From: Microbacterium sp. USTB-Y
Lineage (GTDB): Bacteria > Actinomycetota > Actinomycetes > Actinomycetales > Microbacteriaceae
Direction: 5' to 3'
DNA: 64,000 nucleotides
Assembly (NCBI RefSeq): GCF_023703415.1
Contig: NZ_JAGMTU010000003.1
Coordinates: 124,001 to 188,000 of the forward strand
Below are positions 1 to 8,373 of this stretch, in pieces. The translations under genes were made by a program, and so were the position numbers. Every line of letters begins with the position of its first letter. Position 1 is the stretch's first letter. The notes beneath the pieces were generated by a model that saw only the letters and a program-made list of their open reading frames with translations, did no database searches and was not told where the DNA came from.

Positions 1-445
1 TGAACGGGGCGCCGGCGAAGCCGATCAGCGGGGTGCGGTCGCCGAGCTCGGCGACCACGAGGCGCACCGCCTCCTCGATCTGCGTCGTGTCGAGCGATGC
101 CGGATCGATCGCGGTGATCCGGTCGACGTCGGAGGCCGTGCGCACGGGCTCGGCGAACACCGGACCGCGACCGGGCTCGATCTCGACCTCGACGCCGGCG
201 AGACGCAGGGGCACCACGATGTCGCTGAAGAAGATGCCCGCGTCGACGCTGTGGCGGCGCACGGGCTGCAGCGTGATCTCCGCGGCGAGGTCGGGCGTGA
301 GGCAGGCGTCCAGCATGCGGGTCCCGACACGGAGGTCGCGGTACTCGGGCAGCGAGCGTCCCGCCTGGCGCATGAACCACACCGGGGTCGTCTCGGGGCG
401 GATACCGGCAAGGGCGCGCAGCAGCGGGGCGTCGTTCAGGGGCAT
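1..445 (-). CDS. hemE: Uroporphyrinogen decarboxylase HemE (partial, N-terminal part)
   Basis: Cytoplasmic heme-pathway enzyme that decarboxylates the four acetate side chains of uroporphyrinogen III to give coproporphyrinogen III. The reverse-strand frame opens at ATG 445 and runs off the left edge without a stop, giving about 148 residues. Near residue 22 it reads [16 protein letters not shown], the UroD substrate-binding signature, followed by a frame that keeps UroD-like features ([24 protein letters not shown]). It is divergent from hemA, with about 180 bp between the two starts, which is a common heme-gene arrangement in actinobacteria. A weak -10-like GACAAT lies 6 nt before the ATG, so the message may be leaderless. 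The family is certain; only the C-terminal part is missing. Confidence 0.95.
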   Translation of the reverse strand, partial: MPLNDAPLLRALAGIRPETTPVWFMRQAGRSLPEYRDLRVGTRMLDACLTPDLAAEITLQPVRRHSVDAGIFFSDIVVPLRLAGVEVEIEPGRGPVFAEPVRTASDVDRITAIDPASLDTTQIEEAVRLVVAELGDRTPLIGFAGAPF

Positions 446-613
446 GGGTCCATTGTCCCCGACGCACCTCTGCGCGGGATGCGGACCTGGTCCGCGCGGA
501 TCCGGACCGCGATGCCCGCCGGGATGGCCGATCAGCAGCCACGACCGAGCGGATCCGGGATCCGGGATGACGTCGCGCGTCGGATGTCCAGGATCCGCAA
601 AGGCCGCGGAGCG

Positions 614-619
614 TAAACT
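614..619 (+). promoter_or_regulatory. -10 element TAAACT, 6 nt before the hemA start
   Basis: TAAACT is followed by a 6-nt spacer and then the GTG start at 626, with no Shine-Dalgarno sequence between them. This spacing predicts a leaderless hemA transcript. The same spacing recurs at many genes of this window. Confidence 0.5.
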
Positions 620-625
620 CCCAGG

Positions 626-1957
626 GTGCTGCTCTGCGTCACGGCCAATCACAAGACGGCCCCCTTCGACCTCCTCGAACGACTCAGTCGCACCCCGGAC
701 GACCTGGCCGGATCCCTCTCCGAAGGATCCAAGGGCGCCGTCGTGCTCGCGACCTGCAACCGCTTCGAGGCCTATGTCGACGTCGACGGCACGGCCGACG
801 AGAATGACGTCGCGCGCATCCTGAGCACGGTCTCGGAGCGCAGCGGCATCGACGCCGACATCCTCTCCGCGTCGTCGTCGGTGCACTCCGGCCCCCGGGT
901 CGTCGAGCATCTCTTCTCGGTCGCGTCGGGTCTCGAATCCGTCGTCTCCGGCGAGGGCGAGATCGCCGGCCAGGTGCGCCGTGCGCTCACCTCGGCTCGC
1001 AAGCACGGCACCACCTCCCCCGAGCTGGAGCGCCTCTTCCAGCGCGCCAGCGAAGCCCAGCGCAAAGTCAAGAACGACACCGCCCTCGGCCGCGCCGGCC
1101 GGTCGCTGGTGCGCCTCGCCCTCGACCTCGCCGACAGCCGCATCGCCGACTGGAGCACCGCGCGCGTGCTGCTCGTCGGCACCGGCGCCTACGCCGCGGT
1201 GACCCTCGCGACGCTGCGCGAGCGCGGCGCGCACGACATCAGCGTGCACTCCCCCTCGGGCCGCGGTGCCGCGTTCGCCGCGAAGCACGGGATCCGGGCG
1301 CTGCCCAAGGCGGAGTACGCCCGCGCCGCCGCGCACGCCTCGATCGTCATCACCTGCACGAGCGCCGAGCACCCCGTGCTCGACGCCGCGATCCTGCGCG
1401 CAGGCCGCGGCCCGGCTCTTGCCGCCCTCCCGACGCCGCACGGCACGGCGGTGGACTGCCCGATTCCGGGACACGGCTTCTCGGCCGGCGCCACCCCGTC
1501 GCAGCTGATCGTCGACCTCGGCATGCCCCGCAACGTCGCACCCGACGTCGCGGAGGTCGAGGGCGTGGCCCTGCTCGACCTCGAGACGATCCGCCTGCAC
1601 GCGCCGCTCGAGGAGCTGCAGGCGACGGACGCCGCACGCTCGATCGTGCGTGCCGCCGCGGCGACGTTCCACGAGGTGGGAGCGCGCGAGAGCGTGACCC
1701 CGGCGGTCGTCGCCCTGCGCGGGCACATCTTCGGCCTGCTCGAGGCCGAGATCGAGCGCGCCCGCAAGCGCGGGGATGACGGCGGCCAGGTCGAGCAGGC
1801 CATGCGCCACCTCGCCGGCGTGCTGCTGCACACCCCGACGAGCCGCGCGCATGAGCTCGCCGCCCAGGGCCGCGGATCCGAGTTCATCGCCGCCCTCGAG
1901 ACGCTGTACGGGCTCTCCGCCGAGCCCGCCGTCCAGGACGACGCCGCCACGGCCTGA
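626..1957 (+). CDS. hemA: Glutamyl-tRNA reductase HemA
   Basis: NADPH-dependent reduction of glutamyl-tRNA(Glu) to glutamate-1-semialdehyde, the first committed step of C5-pathway tetrapyrrole synthesis. The 443-residue protein has the usual family length. The N-terminal catalytic domain contains NHKTAP and [10 protein letters not shown], with the nucleophilic cysteine at about residue 44. [18 protein letters not shown] follows near residue 95-115 and the basic tRNA-contact stretch [15 protein letters not shown] after it. A Rossmann NADPH domain starts near 180 ([10 protein letters not shown]), and a helical dimerisation domain forms the C-terminus. The start is GTG, chosen because [13 protein letters not shown] matches the conserved family N-terminus. 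It is divergent from hemE. Confidence 0.96.
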   Translation: MLLCVTANHKTAPFDLLERLSRTPDDLAGSLSEGSKGAVVLATCNRFEAYVDVDGTADENDVARILSTVSERSGIDADILSASSSVHSGPRVVEHLFSVASGLESVVSGEGEIAGQVRRALTSARKHGTTSPELERLFQRASEAQRKVKNDTALGRAGRSLVRLALDLADSRIADWSTARVLLVGTGAYAAVTLATLRERGAHDISVHSPSGRGAAFAAKHGIRALPKAEYARAAAHASIVITCTSAEHPVLDAAILRAGRGPALAALPTPHGTAVDCPIPGHGFSAGATPSQLIVDLGMPRNVAPDVAEVEGVALLDLETIRLHAPLEELQATDAARSIVRAAAATFHEVGARESVTPAVVALRGHIFGLLEAEIERARKRGDDGGQVEQAMRHLAGVLLHTPTSRAHELAAQGRGSEFIAALETLYGLSAEPAVQDDAATA

Positions 1958-2038
1958 CCGGTTCGCTCTCTCGGGCCGGCCCACTGCGTGCCGGCGCGCG
2001 TCCGCGACCGCGACCGCGACCGCGGCGGCGACCGCGGC

Positions 2039-2044
2039 TAGCCT
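2039..2044 (+). promoter_or_regulatory. -10 element TAGCCT, 6 nt before the arr start
   Basis: TAGCCT, then 6 nt, then the GTG at 2051. There is no ribosome binding site, so a leaderless arr transcript is predicted. The 90-bp gap after hemA carries a short GACCGC/GCGACC microsatellite-like run. Confidence 0.5.
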
Positions 2045-2050
2045 GGTCCG

Positions 2051-2461
2051 GTGAGCGACGTGACAGACGAGGGCCCGTTCTTCCACGGCACCAAGGCGGA
2101 TCTGCGGCCCGGCGACCTGCTCACGGCGGGATTCCGGTCGAACTACCGGCCCGAGGTCGTCATGAATCACATCTACTTCACCGCGCTGCGCGACGGAGCC
2201 GGCCTCGCCGCAGAGCTCGCCGCCGGCGACGGCGAACCGCGGGTGTACCTCGTCGAGCCGACCGGCGCCTTCGAGGACGACCCGAACGTCACCGACAAGA
2301 AGTTCCCCGGCAATCCGACGCGGTCCTATCGCAGCGCGGATCCGCTTCGCGTGGTCGCCGTGGTCGACGACTGGACGCGGCTCGCGCCGGAGGCGCTGCA
2401 GGGCTGGCGCGACCGCCTCGCCGCCATCCTCGACGACGAGCGCGGCGAGATCATCAACTAG
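2051..2461 (+). CDS. arr: NAD(+)--rifampin ADP-ribosyltransferase (Arr family)
   Basis: Small cytoplasmic enzyme that transfers ADP-ribose from NAD+ to the C23 hydroxyl of rifamycins and so inactivates them. The 136 residues cover the whole Arr fold. Recognisable blocks are [15 protein letters not shown] near the N-terminus, [35 protein letters not shown], and [19 protein letters not shown]. These match Mycobacterium smegmatis Arr blocks recalled from the literature and carry the NAD-binding His-Tyr-Asp type residues. The gene stands alone with its own promoter, without adjacent mobile genes, which suggests a chromosomal intrinsic copy. A native role in stress or toxin-like ADP-ribosylation is also possible; resistance is inferred from the family and was not tested. 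Confidence 0.93.
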   Translation: MSDVTDEGPFFHGTKADLRPGDLLTAGFRSNYRPEVVMNHIYFTALRDGAGLAAELAAGDGEPRVYLVEPTGAFEDDPNVTDKKFPGNPTRSYRSADPLRVVAVVDDWTRLAPEALQGWRDRLAAILDDERGEIIN

Positions 2462-2480
2462 GCCGAGCCGCACCGCCGGC

Positions 2481-2542
2481 GTGCGGGCGCCGGGGGATCA
2501 CCGGATGTGCGGGCGCCGGGGGATCACCGGGTGTGCGGGCGC
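2481..2542. repeat. 26-bp tandem repeat, about 2.4 copies
   Basis: The unit beginning GTGCGGGCGCCGGGGGATCA occurs at 2481 and 2507 and begins a third time at 2533. It lies in the 341-bp gap between arr and the HhH-GPD gene. The rest of that gap holds an inverted repeat (next entry) and no convincing gene. Confidence 0.7.
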
Positions 2543-2680
2543 AAGGCGATCGAGCGGCATCGGCCTGGGCGCGGACACTCGCGGTCTTCCGCGAGATGGC
2601 GACGCCGTGATCCCCGCGCTCCGCGTCGGGGATCGTCGCGAGATCCCTCACTGACCGGCTCCCGCGGCGTGCTCCCCGCG

Positions 2681-2743
2681 CGGAGATGTGCGCTTCGCTC
2701 GGAGAGATTCTCGAATCGGCTCCGCGGTCGGTGCACATCTCCG
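2681..2743. repeat. Inverted repeat upstream of the HhH-GPD gene
   Basis: CGGAGATGTGC (2681-2691) pairs perfectly with GCACATCTCCG (2733-2743) around a 41-nt loop that itself contains shorter complementary words. It resembles the other intergenic palindromes of this window in design but not in sequence. Confidence 0.55.
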
Positions 2744-2802
2744 ATGTTGGCGCACCGGCAGCTGCGATGTGGATGACGAGGCCGGAGTGCGAGACTGGAT
2801 CC

Positions 2803-3375
2803 ATGGCCCTTCACATCACCGGAGACACCGCCGCCGACACCCTGCTCAGCGACAACCCGCTCGCCCTGCTCGTGGGCATGCTGCTCGACCAGCAGGTCGC
2901 GATGGAGACCGCCTTCGCCGGACCGCTCAAGATCGAGCAGCGCACGGGCGCGGCCGACGCCGCCGCGATCGCCGCGTACGACCCGGACGAGTTCCTCGCC
3001 GCGTTCAAGCAGTCCCCGTCGGTGCATCGCTTCCCCGGATCCATGGCGACGCGCGTGCAGACGCTGTGCCAGAAGCTCGTCGACGACTGGGGCGGGGACG
3101 CCGCGAACCTGTGGACCCAGGGGGATCCGGACGGCGCCGAGGTGCTACGGCGACTGAAGGGCCTTCCCGGGTTCGGCGAGCAGAAGGCCAAGATCTTCCT
3201 CGCCCTCCTCGGCAAGCAGTACGGCTTCACCGGCGCCGGCTGGCGCGAGGCCTCTGCGCCCTACGGCGAGGACGGATCCTTCCGCTCGGTCGCCGACATC
3301 GTCTCGCCGGACTCGCTCGCGAAAGTCCGGGAGCACAAGCGCGCGATGAAGGCCGCGGCCAAGGCGACCGCCTGA
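2803..3375 (+). CDS. HhH-GPD family base-excision repair-like protein
   Basis: Probable DNA-binding protein related to the endonuclease III/AlkA glycosylase superfamily. The 190-residue product begins MALHITGD and has the features of the short actinobacterial HhH-GPD family. VGMLLDQQVAMETAF lies near residue 25-40, and a helix-hairpin-helix RLKGLPGFGEQKAKIFLALL lies around 115-135. It lacks the C-terminal Cys4 iron-sulfur cluster of Nth/MutY and is shorter than those enzymes. I do not see with certainty the Lys/Asp catalytic pair of the bifunctional glycosylases, so the reaction is unassigned. An upstream in-frame ATG at 2686 was rejected because it would read through the inverted repeat at 2681-2743. 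Confidence 0.82.
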   Translation: MALHITGDTAADTLLSDNPLALLVGMLLDQQVAMETAFAGPLKIEQRTGAADAAAIAAYDPDEFLAAFKQSPSVHRFPGSMATRVQTLCQKLVDDWGGDAANLWTQGDPDGAEVLRRLKGLPGFGEQKAKIFLALLGKQYGFTGAGWREASAPYGEDGSFRSVADIVSPDSLAKVREHKRAMKAAAKATA

Positions 3376-3431
3376 GGCCTCCGCCGCGCTCCGTCAGGTC
3401 GCCTGGCACGGATCGCCGGTGACGGAGCCGC

Positions 3432-3517
3432 CCGCACAATTCAGGCCCGACATCCGGATCCGCCCCTCGAACCGCCTGGTCGACCGGCTTCCCGAGGACT
3501 CAGCCTGAATACGGCGG
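3432..3517. repeat. Intergenic palindrome, CCGCACAATTCAGGC family
   Basis: CCGCACAATTCAGGC (3432-3446) pairs with GCCTGAATACGGCGG (3503-3517), 12 of 15 positions. A degenerate extra right arm (CCTGACTACGGCGGG) follows at about 3525. It lies between convergent genes and may act as a terminator. The same arm sequence recurs at 18898 and 63627. Confidence 0.65.
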
Positions 3518-3661
3518 ACCGGGTCCTGACTACGGCGGGCCGGGTCGGCCCACCCCCTCGATCGCGGCGACGACGCGCCCCGCGCGATCCCGGGCAGAGC
3601 GCGGGATCCGGCCTCCCTCCCCTCGGACCGGATCCCGCGCCGTTCTGCGGTGGCCGGCGGC

Positions 3662-4915
3662 TCAGCGGACGGCGACGCGCACCGTGGCCGGGGCAGACGG
3701 GCCCGTGTGCGGCAGCTTCTGCGTGATCTTCGCCCTCTGCGGCACGGTCAGTTTGCGGTCGAGCACGAGCGTCCAGCTGCCGTCCACGGCAGCGGTCGTC
3801 GAGGCCGCGGCGGGGATCCTCCCGGGACCGGTGACCTTCACGCTCACGGTGGCGCCCGGGGCTCCGACGCCGCGGATCGTGATCCGGTCCGCGGCGAGCG
3901 CAGCGGTGGGGGCCTTCGGTGCGACACCCGCGGCGTCGTCCTGCACGGCCGAGAGGTTCTTCATCCAGGTGAAGGACGTCGGCGTGATGCTGTCATCCCC
4001 CCAGACCTTGCCGTCGCGGTCGACCGCGTAGGCGAAGAACCCGCCCTTCGTGCCGCCCTGCGGCTGCCACGTCGCGTACTCGTACGCCGTGGATCCCGGC
4101 GCCGTCGCGGGGTCGTAGATCCCCTCCGCGTCGCCCCAGTGCGTGCGGTCCTGCTCCTCGGGGAAGGAGAACCCGGGGAGGAACTGGCACGGGGCGATCT
4201 TGTCGGCGAAGGTGTTCCAGGTCGATTGCATGCCCGCCGCGCCCCGGCCGTAGGCCTGCAGGAGAACGTAGGACACCTTCGACGAGACCGCCGTGAACAG
4301 CGGGGTGCTGCCGTCCTGGTTGGTGTCGAAGATGAGGATCTTGTCGGAGCCCGAGGTCGGTCCGAGGAGATCCCCGAGGGCGTTGAAGACGCCGATCGCC
4401 CTGGTCAGGTCGTCCCCGGTCGGGTACGACTCCACATCGATGTCGATGCCGTCCAGCCCGTACGGGGTCACGTAAGTGTCGACGAGCTTCTGCGCGTAGT
4501 CGCGATAGGCCTGGTCCGTCAGCGGGATGTCCGCCTTCGCGAGCTTGTCGATCCACAGCGTGTACGCGACCCGGGTTCCGCGCGCATGCAGCTCAGGGAC
4601 GTACTCGTCGCGCAGGGCGCGCCAGTAGTCGGTGTCCGCCGTCGCACCGGCGTCGAAGACCATCGCCACATCGACCTCGGGAGGCAGGTCCGTCATGCGC
4701 GTGACGTTGGGGTCGGGCAGGTTCGAGTTCGCGCTCTGCGGCACCGTGACGTCGCGCCAGGTGCGGTAGTACGCCATGGTGAGGGGCTCGGCCGAGCACT
4801 GCGATGTGTTCCCGACCGATGCGGATCCCGTCCCGGCGAGAGCGGGTGGCGCGCCGAGGACCGCGACTCCGGCGAGGAGCGCGCCGAGACCGATGGCAGC
4901 TGTCGTGCGATTCAT
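3662..4915 (-). CDS. Secreted GH18 endo-beta-N-acetylglucosaminidase-like glycosidase
   Basis: Predicted extracellular endoglycosidase that cuts the chitobiose core of N-glycans, leaving one GlcNAc on the protein. The 417-residue product starts with a Sec signal peptide (MNRTTAAIGLGALLAG, cleavage after PALA near residue 27). A TIM-barrel follows, with MAYYRTWRDVT near 45 and the GH18 catalytic motif DGIDIDVES, whose acid is E162. The C-terminal 85 residues look like one Ig-like beta-sandwich (GAPGATVSVKVTGPG, GSWTLVLDR). No LPXTG anchor is seen. ATG 4915 overlaps the GH20 stop (ATGA) and has an AGAAGG ribosome site. YYRTW and the single Ig-like module resemble EndoF/EndoH-type ENGases more than chitinases, but chitinase activity is the main alternative. 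Confidence 0.85.
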   Translation of the reverse strand: MNRTTAAIGLGALLAGVAVLGAPPALAGTGSASVGNTSQCSAEPLTMAYYRTWRDVTVPQSANSNLPDPNVTRMTDLPPEVDVAMVFDAGATADTDYWRALRDEYVPELHARGTRVAYTLWIDKLAKADIPLTDQAYRDYAQKLVDTYVTPYGLDGIDIDVESYPTGDDLTRAIGVFNALGDLLGPTSGSDKILIFDTNQDGSTPLFTAVSSKVSYVLLQAYGRGAAGMQSTWNTFADKIAPCQFLPGFSFPEEQDRTHWGDAEGIYDPATAPGSTAYEYATWQPQGGTKGGFFAYAVDRDGKVWGDDSITPTSFTWMKNLSAVQDDAAGVAPKAPTAALAADRITIRGVGAPGATVSVKVTGPGRIPAAASTTAAVDGSWTLVLDRKLTVPQRAKITQKLPHTGPSAPATVRVAVR

Positions 4916-6414
4916 ACGTGCCTTCTCTCTTCTTCGAGTGGGGTGGCTTCCCCGATCGCGGCGTCGAGCGCCGCGAAGTCCGCAAGCTCCAGGGCGGTTC
5001 CGGCGTTCCACGCCCGTTCCGCCATCGCGCGCAGCGGTCCGCGGATCCCCTCCGCGACCTCGGCCGGGGTCTGCGCCTCCGGCCGGTCCGACCACACCGC
5101 GAACGAGACCCCGAGCAGCGCTTCGGGGTACGGGCGCTCCAGCTCCTGCACCACGGTCGCCTGCCCTTCGGGTCCCCACAGCGCCGGGAAGAGGCCGGGA
5201 TGCCAGTCGGCCGCCCAGATCCGCTCCGCCGTCGGGTAGCGGTAGCCGGCGTTCTCACCGAGCACGTAGTAGAACACCGCGTCGTCGACGTTGACGAGCC
5301 GATGCCCTGCGGCGAGCGCGTCGGCGACCGGCCGCATGCCGGCGTTCCAGTTCGTCCACCAGGTGAGCACGACGTCCTGGTCCAGACGCTCGGCGGTGCT
5401 GCGCAGCAGGCCGTCGTTCCAGGCGCGCGCTTCGAGACCGCGCTCGCGCAGGTGCGCGGCGACGCGGTTGACGAACGCGGTCAGCAGGTCGAATCCGGTG
5501 CCCGCGGCGCCGTAGCGCTCCGCGGCCGCCGTCGCGAGCGCCGGGAACTCGGCGATGCGGTCGAAGTCGACGAACTCGTCGCCGCCGAGATTCCAGCGCG
5601 TGCTGTGCGGGAACACGGGGACCATGTCGTCGATCAGCGCGAGGGCGAAGCGGACCGGATCCTCGCGGGTGATGTCGAGCGCGTGGTCGGTGGCGAGGCC
5701 CGGCGCGTCCGGCAGCCGCAGGTCCGGGTGGGCCCGGAGCGCGTGCCGCAGATGCCCCGGCATGTCGAGCGACGGGACGAGGTCGATGTGCAGGTCGCGG
5801 GCGGTCGCGACGATCTCGGCCGCCTCGGCGCGGGTGATGCGCCCGGACGAGACGATCTCGGGGAAGGCCGTCGATTCCAGCCGGAAGCCCTCGTTCTCGG
5901 AGAAGTGCCACTGGAACACGTTCACGCCCACGTCGGCGGCGGCGTGCAGCTGCGCGAGGATCCACGCCGCGGGGTAGTGCTTGCGCCCCGCGTCGAGATG
6001 CAGTCCGCGCTCGGCGACCGCCGGCGCGGAGCGCACGATCCCTCGCGGGACCGCCCCCTGGGCGCGCAGGTTGTGCAGGAGCTGCCGGGTGGCGCGGAAC
6101 ACTCCGGCGGCGGAGGCGGCCGTCACCACGACGTCGTCCGCCACGTCGATCGTGAACGACTCGTCGGCCGGATCCCGGTGCGCGAGCGGACTCAGCCGCA
6201 CCCGGATCACCGGATCCGAGACGTCGGCGGCCGCCGCGATCCCCCGCTCCCGCAGTTCGGACTCGAGCCGCTCCGCCTCCCGGCGCAGTCCCCGGCTCGC
6301 CGCGATGACCCGCACCCGCTCCGGCTCCCACGTCCCGCCCGCCGGCTCGAACGCCGTGGGCTGCGGGAGCGACGCCCACGGCGTTCGCGCGGCGGGTGCC
6401 GCCGGAGAGATCAT
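4912..6414 (-). CDS. GH20 beta-N-acetylhexosaminidase (cytoplasmic)
   Basis: Exo-acting enzyme removing terminal beta-GlcNAc/GalNAc by substrate-assisted catalysis. The 500-residue protein has an N-terminal GH20b-like alpha/beta domain (residues 15-125) and a TIM barrel from about 130. The barrel holds ERGLHLDAGRKHYP, QWHFSENEGFRLES, PSLDMPGHLRHAL and the catalytic Asp-Glu pair in NLGGDEF (D279-E280). A WWTNWNAG tryptophan-rich pocket comes later. There is no signal peptide, so it should act on imported oligosaccharide. The ATG at 6414 overlaps the upstream permease stop in ATGA, and its own stop overlaps the GH18 start, so the operon appears translationally coupled. Preference for GlcNAc of N-glycan antennae is inferred from context. 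Confidence 0.92.
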   Translation of the reverse strand: MISPAAPAARTPWASLPQPTAFEPAGGTWEPERVRVIAASRGLRREAERLESELRERGIAAAADVSDPVIRVRLSPLAHRDPADESFTIDVADDVVVTAASAAGVFRATRQLLHNLRAQGAVPRGIVRSAPAVAERGLHLDAGRKHYPAAWILAQLHAAADVGVNVFQWHFSENEGFRLESTAFPEIVSSGRITRAEAAEIVATARDLHIDLVPSLDMPGHLRHALRAHPDLRLPDAPGLATDHALDITREDPVRFALALIDDMVPVFPHSTRWNLGGDEFVDFDRIAEFPALATAAAERYGAAGTGFDLLTAFVNRVAAHLRERGLEARAWNDGLLRSTAERLDQDVVLTWWTNWNAGMRPVADALAAGHRLVNVDDAVFYYVLGENAGYRYPTAERIWAADWHPGLFPALWGPEGQATVVQELERPYPEALLGVSFAVWSDRPEAQTPAEVAEGIRGPLRAMAERAWNAGTALELADFAALDAAIGEATPLEEERRHV

Positions 6415-7376
6415 CCCTTGACGCTCCCCTCCTCGACGCCCTTGAAGAACTGCTTCTGGAGGACGGCGAAGAGGATGATGATCGGCACGAGCGCGATCAT
6501 CGTTCCCGCCGCGATCACCCGGGGGTTGGATCCGAAGTTCGAGTTCAGGTAGTTCATGCCGACCGTGAGCGTGTAGTTCGCCGGATCCGAGAGCACCACG
6601 AGCGGCCAGAGGAACTCGTCCCAGGCGCCGATGAACGCGAACAGGGCGACCACCGAGACCATGCCGCGGATGTTCGGCCACACGATGTGGCGAAGGCGCT
6701 GCAGGGTGTTGGCGCCGTCGATCGTCGCGGCGTCCAGGGTGTCCGCGGGGATCATCCGGCAGGCGGCGGCCATGAGCAGCACGTTGATCGCGGCGATCGC
6801 GCCGGGCAGGAACACGCCCCACAGGGTGTTCGCCAGACCCAGCGACTTCACCGTCAGGTACTGGCTGGTCAGGGTGACCTCGCCGGGGAGGAGCAGCGTG
6901 GAGAAGAAGATCGCCATGACGATCCCCTTGCCGCGGAACTTCAGGCATCCCAGCGCGTAGCCGCCGAGGGTGGCGAAGATCACGTTGGTGATGACGGTCC
7001 CGACGCCGACGAGCAGCGAGTTGCGCGCGTAGTCGAGCACCGGGATCGTGCGGAAGACCTCCGCGTAGTGGTCGAGCGTGGGAGCGCTCGGGAGGAGGTT
7101 CGGCGGGAAGCCGTAGATGTCCTCGCCGGATCCCTTGAACGACGTGGAGAGCTGCCACAGGAACGGGAACACCATGATGCCGAGCACGACGACGAGCAGC
7201 ACGTACTTGCCGATCAGTCCGCCGAGGGAGGGCTTCATGATGTCGGCGGATCCGCGGGTGCGGAACGGCTTCTCGCGGTGGTGCGGCGGGCGGGCGCCGC
7301 GGCCGGCTGCGGCCTGCCGGAGCGTCGCCTGCTCCTCGATCACGCCGGCGCTGCCGGGGGTCTGGAAGGAAGTCAT
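6411..7376 (-). CDS. Carbohydrate ABC transporter permease (MalG type)
   Basis: Inner-membrane subunit of a CUT1-family sugar importer. The 321-residue protein has a long polar N-terminus of about 50 residues and six predicted membrane helices. The EAA loop that contacts the ATPase lies around residue 215 (DAATIDGANTLQRLRHIVWPNI), with the conserved EAA...G pattern changed to DAATIDGA. The C-terminal FFKGVEEGSVKG ending is typical of MalG/LacG/UgpE-like subunits. It overlaps the MalF-type gene upstream and GH20 downstream by 4 nt each (ATGA). No ATPase is encoded in the locus, so a shared MsiK-type ATPase elsewhere is expected, as is usual for actinobacterial CUT1 systems. Confidence 0.93.
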   Translation of the reverse strand: MTSFQTPGSAGVIEEQATLRQAAAGRGARPPHHREKPFRTRGSADIMKPSLGGLIGKYVLLVVVLGIMVFPFLWQLSTSFKGSGEDIYGFPPNLLPSAPTLDHYAEVFRTIPVLDYARNSLLVGVGTVITNVIFATLGGYALGCLKFRGKGIVMAIFFSTLLLPGEVTLTSQYLTVKSLGLANTLWGVFLPGAIAAINVLLMAAACRMIPADTLDAATIDGANTLQRLRHIVWPNIRGMVSVVALFAFIGAWDEFLWPLVVLSDPANYTLTVGMNYLNSNFGSNPRVIAAGTMIALVPIIILFAVLQKQFFKGVEEGSVKG

Positions 7377-8344
7377 GCCGCCACCTCCGCACGGTTCTTC
7401 GCGTCACGGCGCTCGGCCCGCTGCTGCGCACGCAGGTCGCGGCGGGTCCGCCGGCCCGCCAGGGCGTCGCGGATCATCTCGCCGTTGTTGGCGATGCCGA
7501 CCACGGTCAGCGGGATGAGGGTCAGCAGGAACAGCACGATCGAGATGGCCGAGGCGTAGCCGATCTGGCCGTTCAGCCCCTTGCCCATCGACTGGATCAG
7601 CATCACCATGCTCATCGACCGGCCGCCGGGCCCGCCGGATCCCGAGGAGAGGATGTACAGCTCGGTGAACACGCGCATGGCCGCGACGCAGATGAGCACC
7701 GAGACGAGCATCATCGGGCCGCGCACGCCCGGCACGGTCACCGACCAGAACCGCCGCCAGGCCCCGGCGCCGTCCATCGCGGCCGCCTCGTGCAGCTCGC
7801 GCCCGACGTTCCCGAGGGCGGCGAGGTAGACGACCATGTAGTAGCCGAGGCCCTTCCACACGGTCAGGCCGATCGCGCAGAAGATGAGCAGCCAGCGATC
7901 CGAGAGGAACTCGATCGGCCGGTCGGCGAGGCCGAAGAACTTCAGGGCCGAGTTGATCGTGCCGGTGCTGGAGAACAGGAACTCCCACACGATCGCGACG
8001 ACCACCGCCGATGCGATCACCGGGAAGTAGAACGTGGTGCGGAAGAACCCGATCGCCGGGATCTTGCGATGCACCAGCAGCGCGAGGAGCAGCGGGAGGA
8101 AGGTGAGCAGCGGCACGCACACCACCACGTACACGAGCGACGTGGTGAGGGCGTACCCGAACCGCTCGTCGCTCGCGAGACGGGTGAAGTTGTCCAGGCC
8201 CACGAACGCGACGGGCCGGAGGGGGCGCGCGTCCGTGAAGGCGAGCACCACCGTGTTCAGGAACGGCCACAGCGCGAACACGAGCACCCAGATCACGCCC
8301 GGAAGCACGAGCAGGTACGGCGTGTACCAGCGTTGTCTTCTCAT
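7373..8344 (-). CDS. Carbohydrate ABC transporter permease (MalF type)
   Basis: First membrane subunit of the CUT1 importer. The protein is 323 residues from ATG 8344, which is preferred over the GTG at 8365 because a GGAGGGGGTGA ribosome site precedes it. MRRQRWYTPYLLVLPGVIW opens the first helix, VGLDNFTRLASD is the usual periplasmic-loop motif, and the EAA loop near residue 205 reads HEAAAMDGAGAWRRF before VTVPGVRG. Six transmembrane helices are predicted. The gene follows the binding-protein gene by 29 nt and overlaps the next permease by 4 nt. The cognate substrate is inferred to be a GlcNAc-terminated N-glycan oligosaccharide from the neighbouring glycosidases. Confidence 0.93.
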   Translation of the reverse strand: MRRQRWYTPYLLVLPGVIWVLVFALWPFLNTVVLAFTDARPLRPVAFVGLDNFTRLASDERFGYALTTSLVYVVVCVPLLTFLPLLLALLVHRKIPAIGFFRTTFYFPVIASAVVVAIVWEFLFSSTGTINSALKFFGLADRPIEFLSDRWLLIFCAIGLTVWKGLGYYMVVYLAALGNVGRELHEAAAMDGAGAWRRFWSVTVPGVRGPMMLVSVLICVAAMRVFTELYILSSGSGGPGGRSMSMVMLIQSMGKGLNGQIGYASAISIVLFLLTLIPLTVVGIANNGEMIRDALAGRRTRRDLRAQQRAERRDAKNRAEVAA

Positions 8345-8373
8345 CTGCTCACCCCCTCCTCTCACTCATCGGG

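Noticed and set aside
4804..6552. Long plus-strand open frame (582 codons) opposite the GH20 gene
   Set aside because: It is Arg/Gly/Val-rich antisense sequence over a gene with clear GH20 catalytic motifs; such shadow frames are expected at this GC content.
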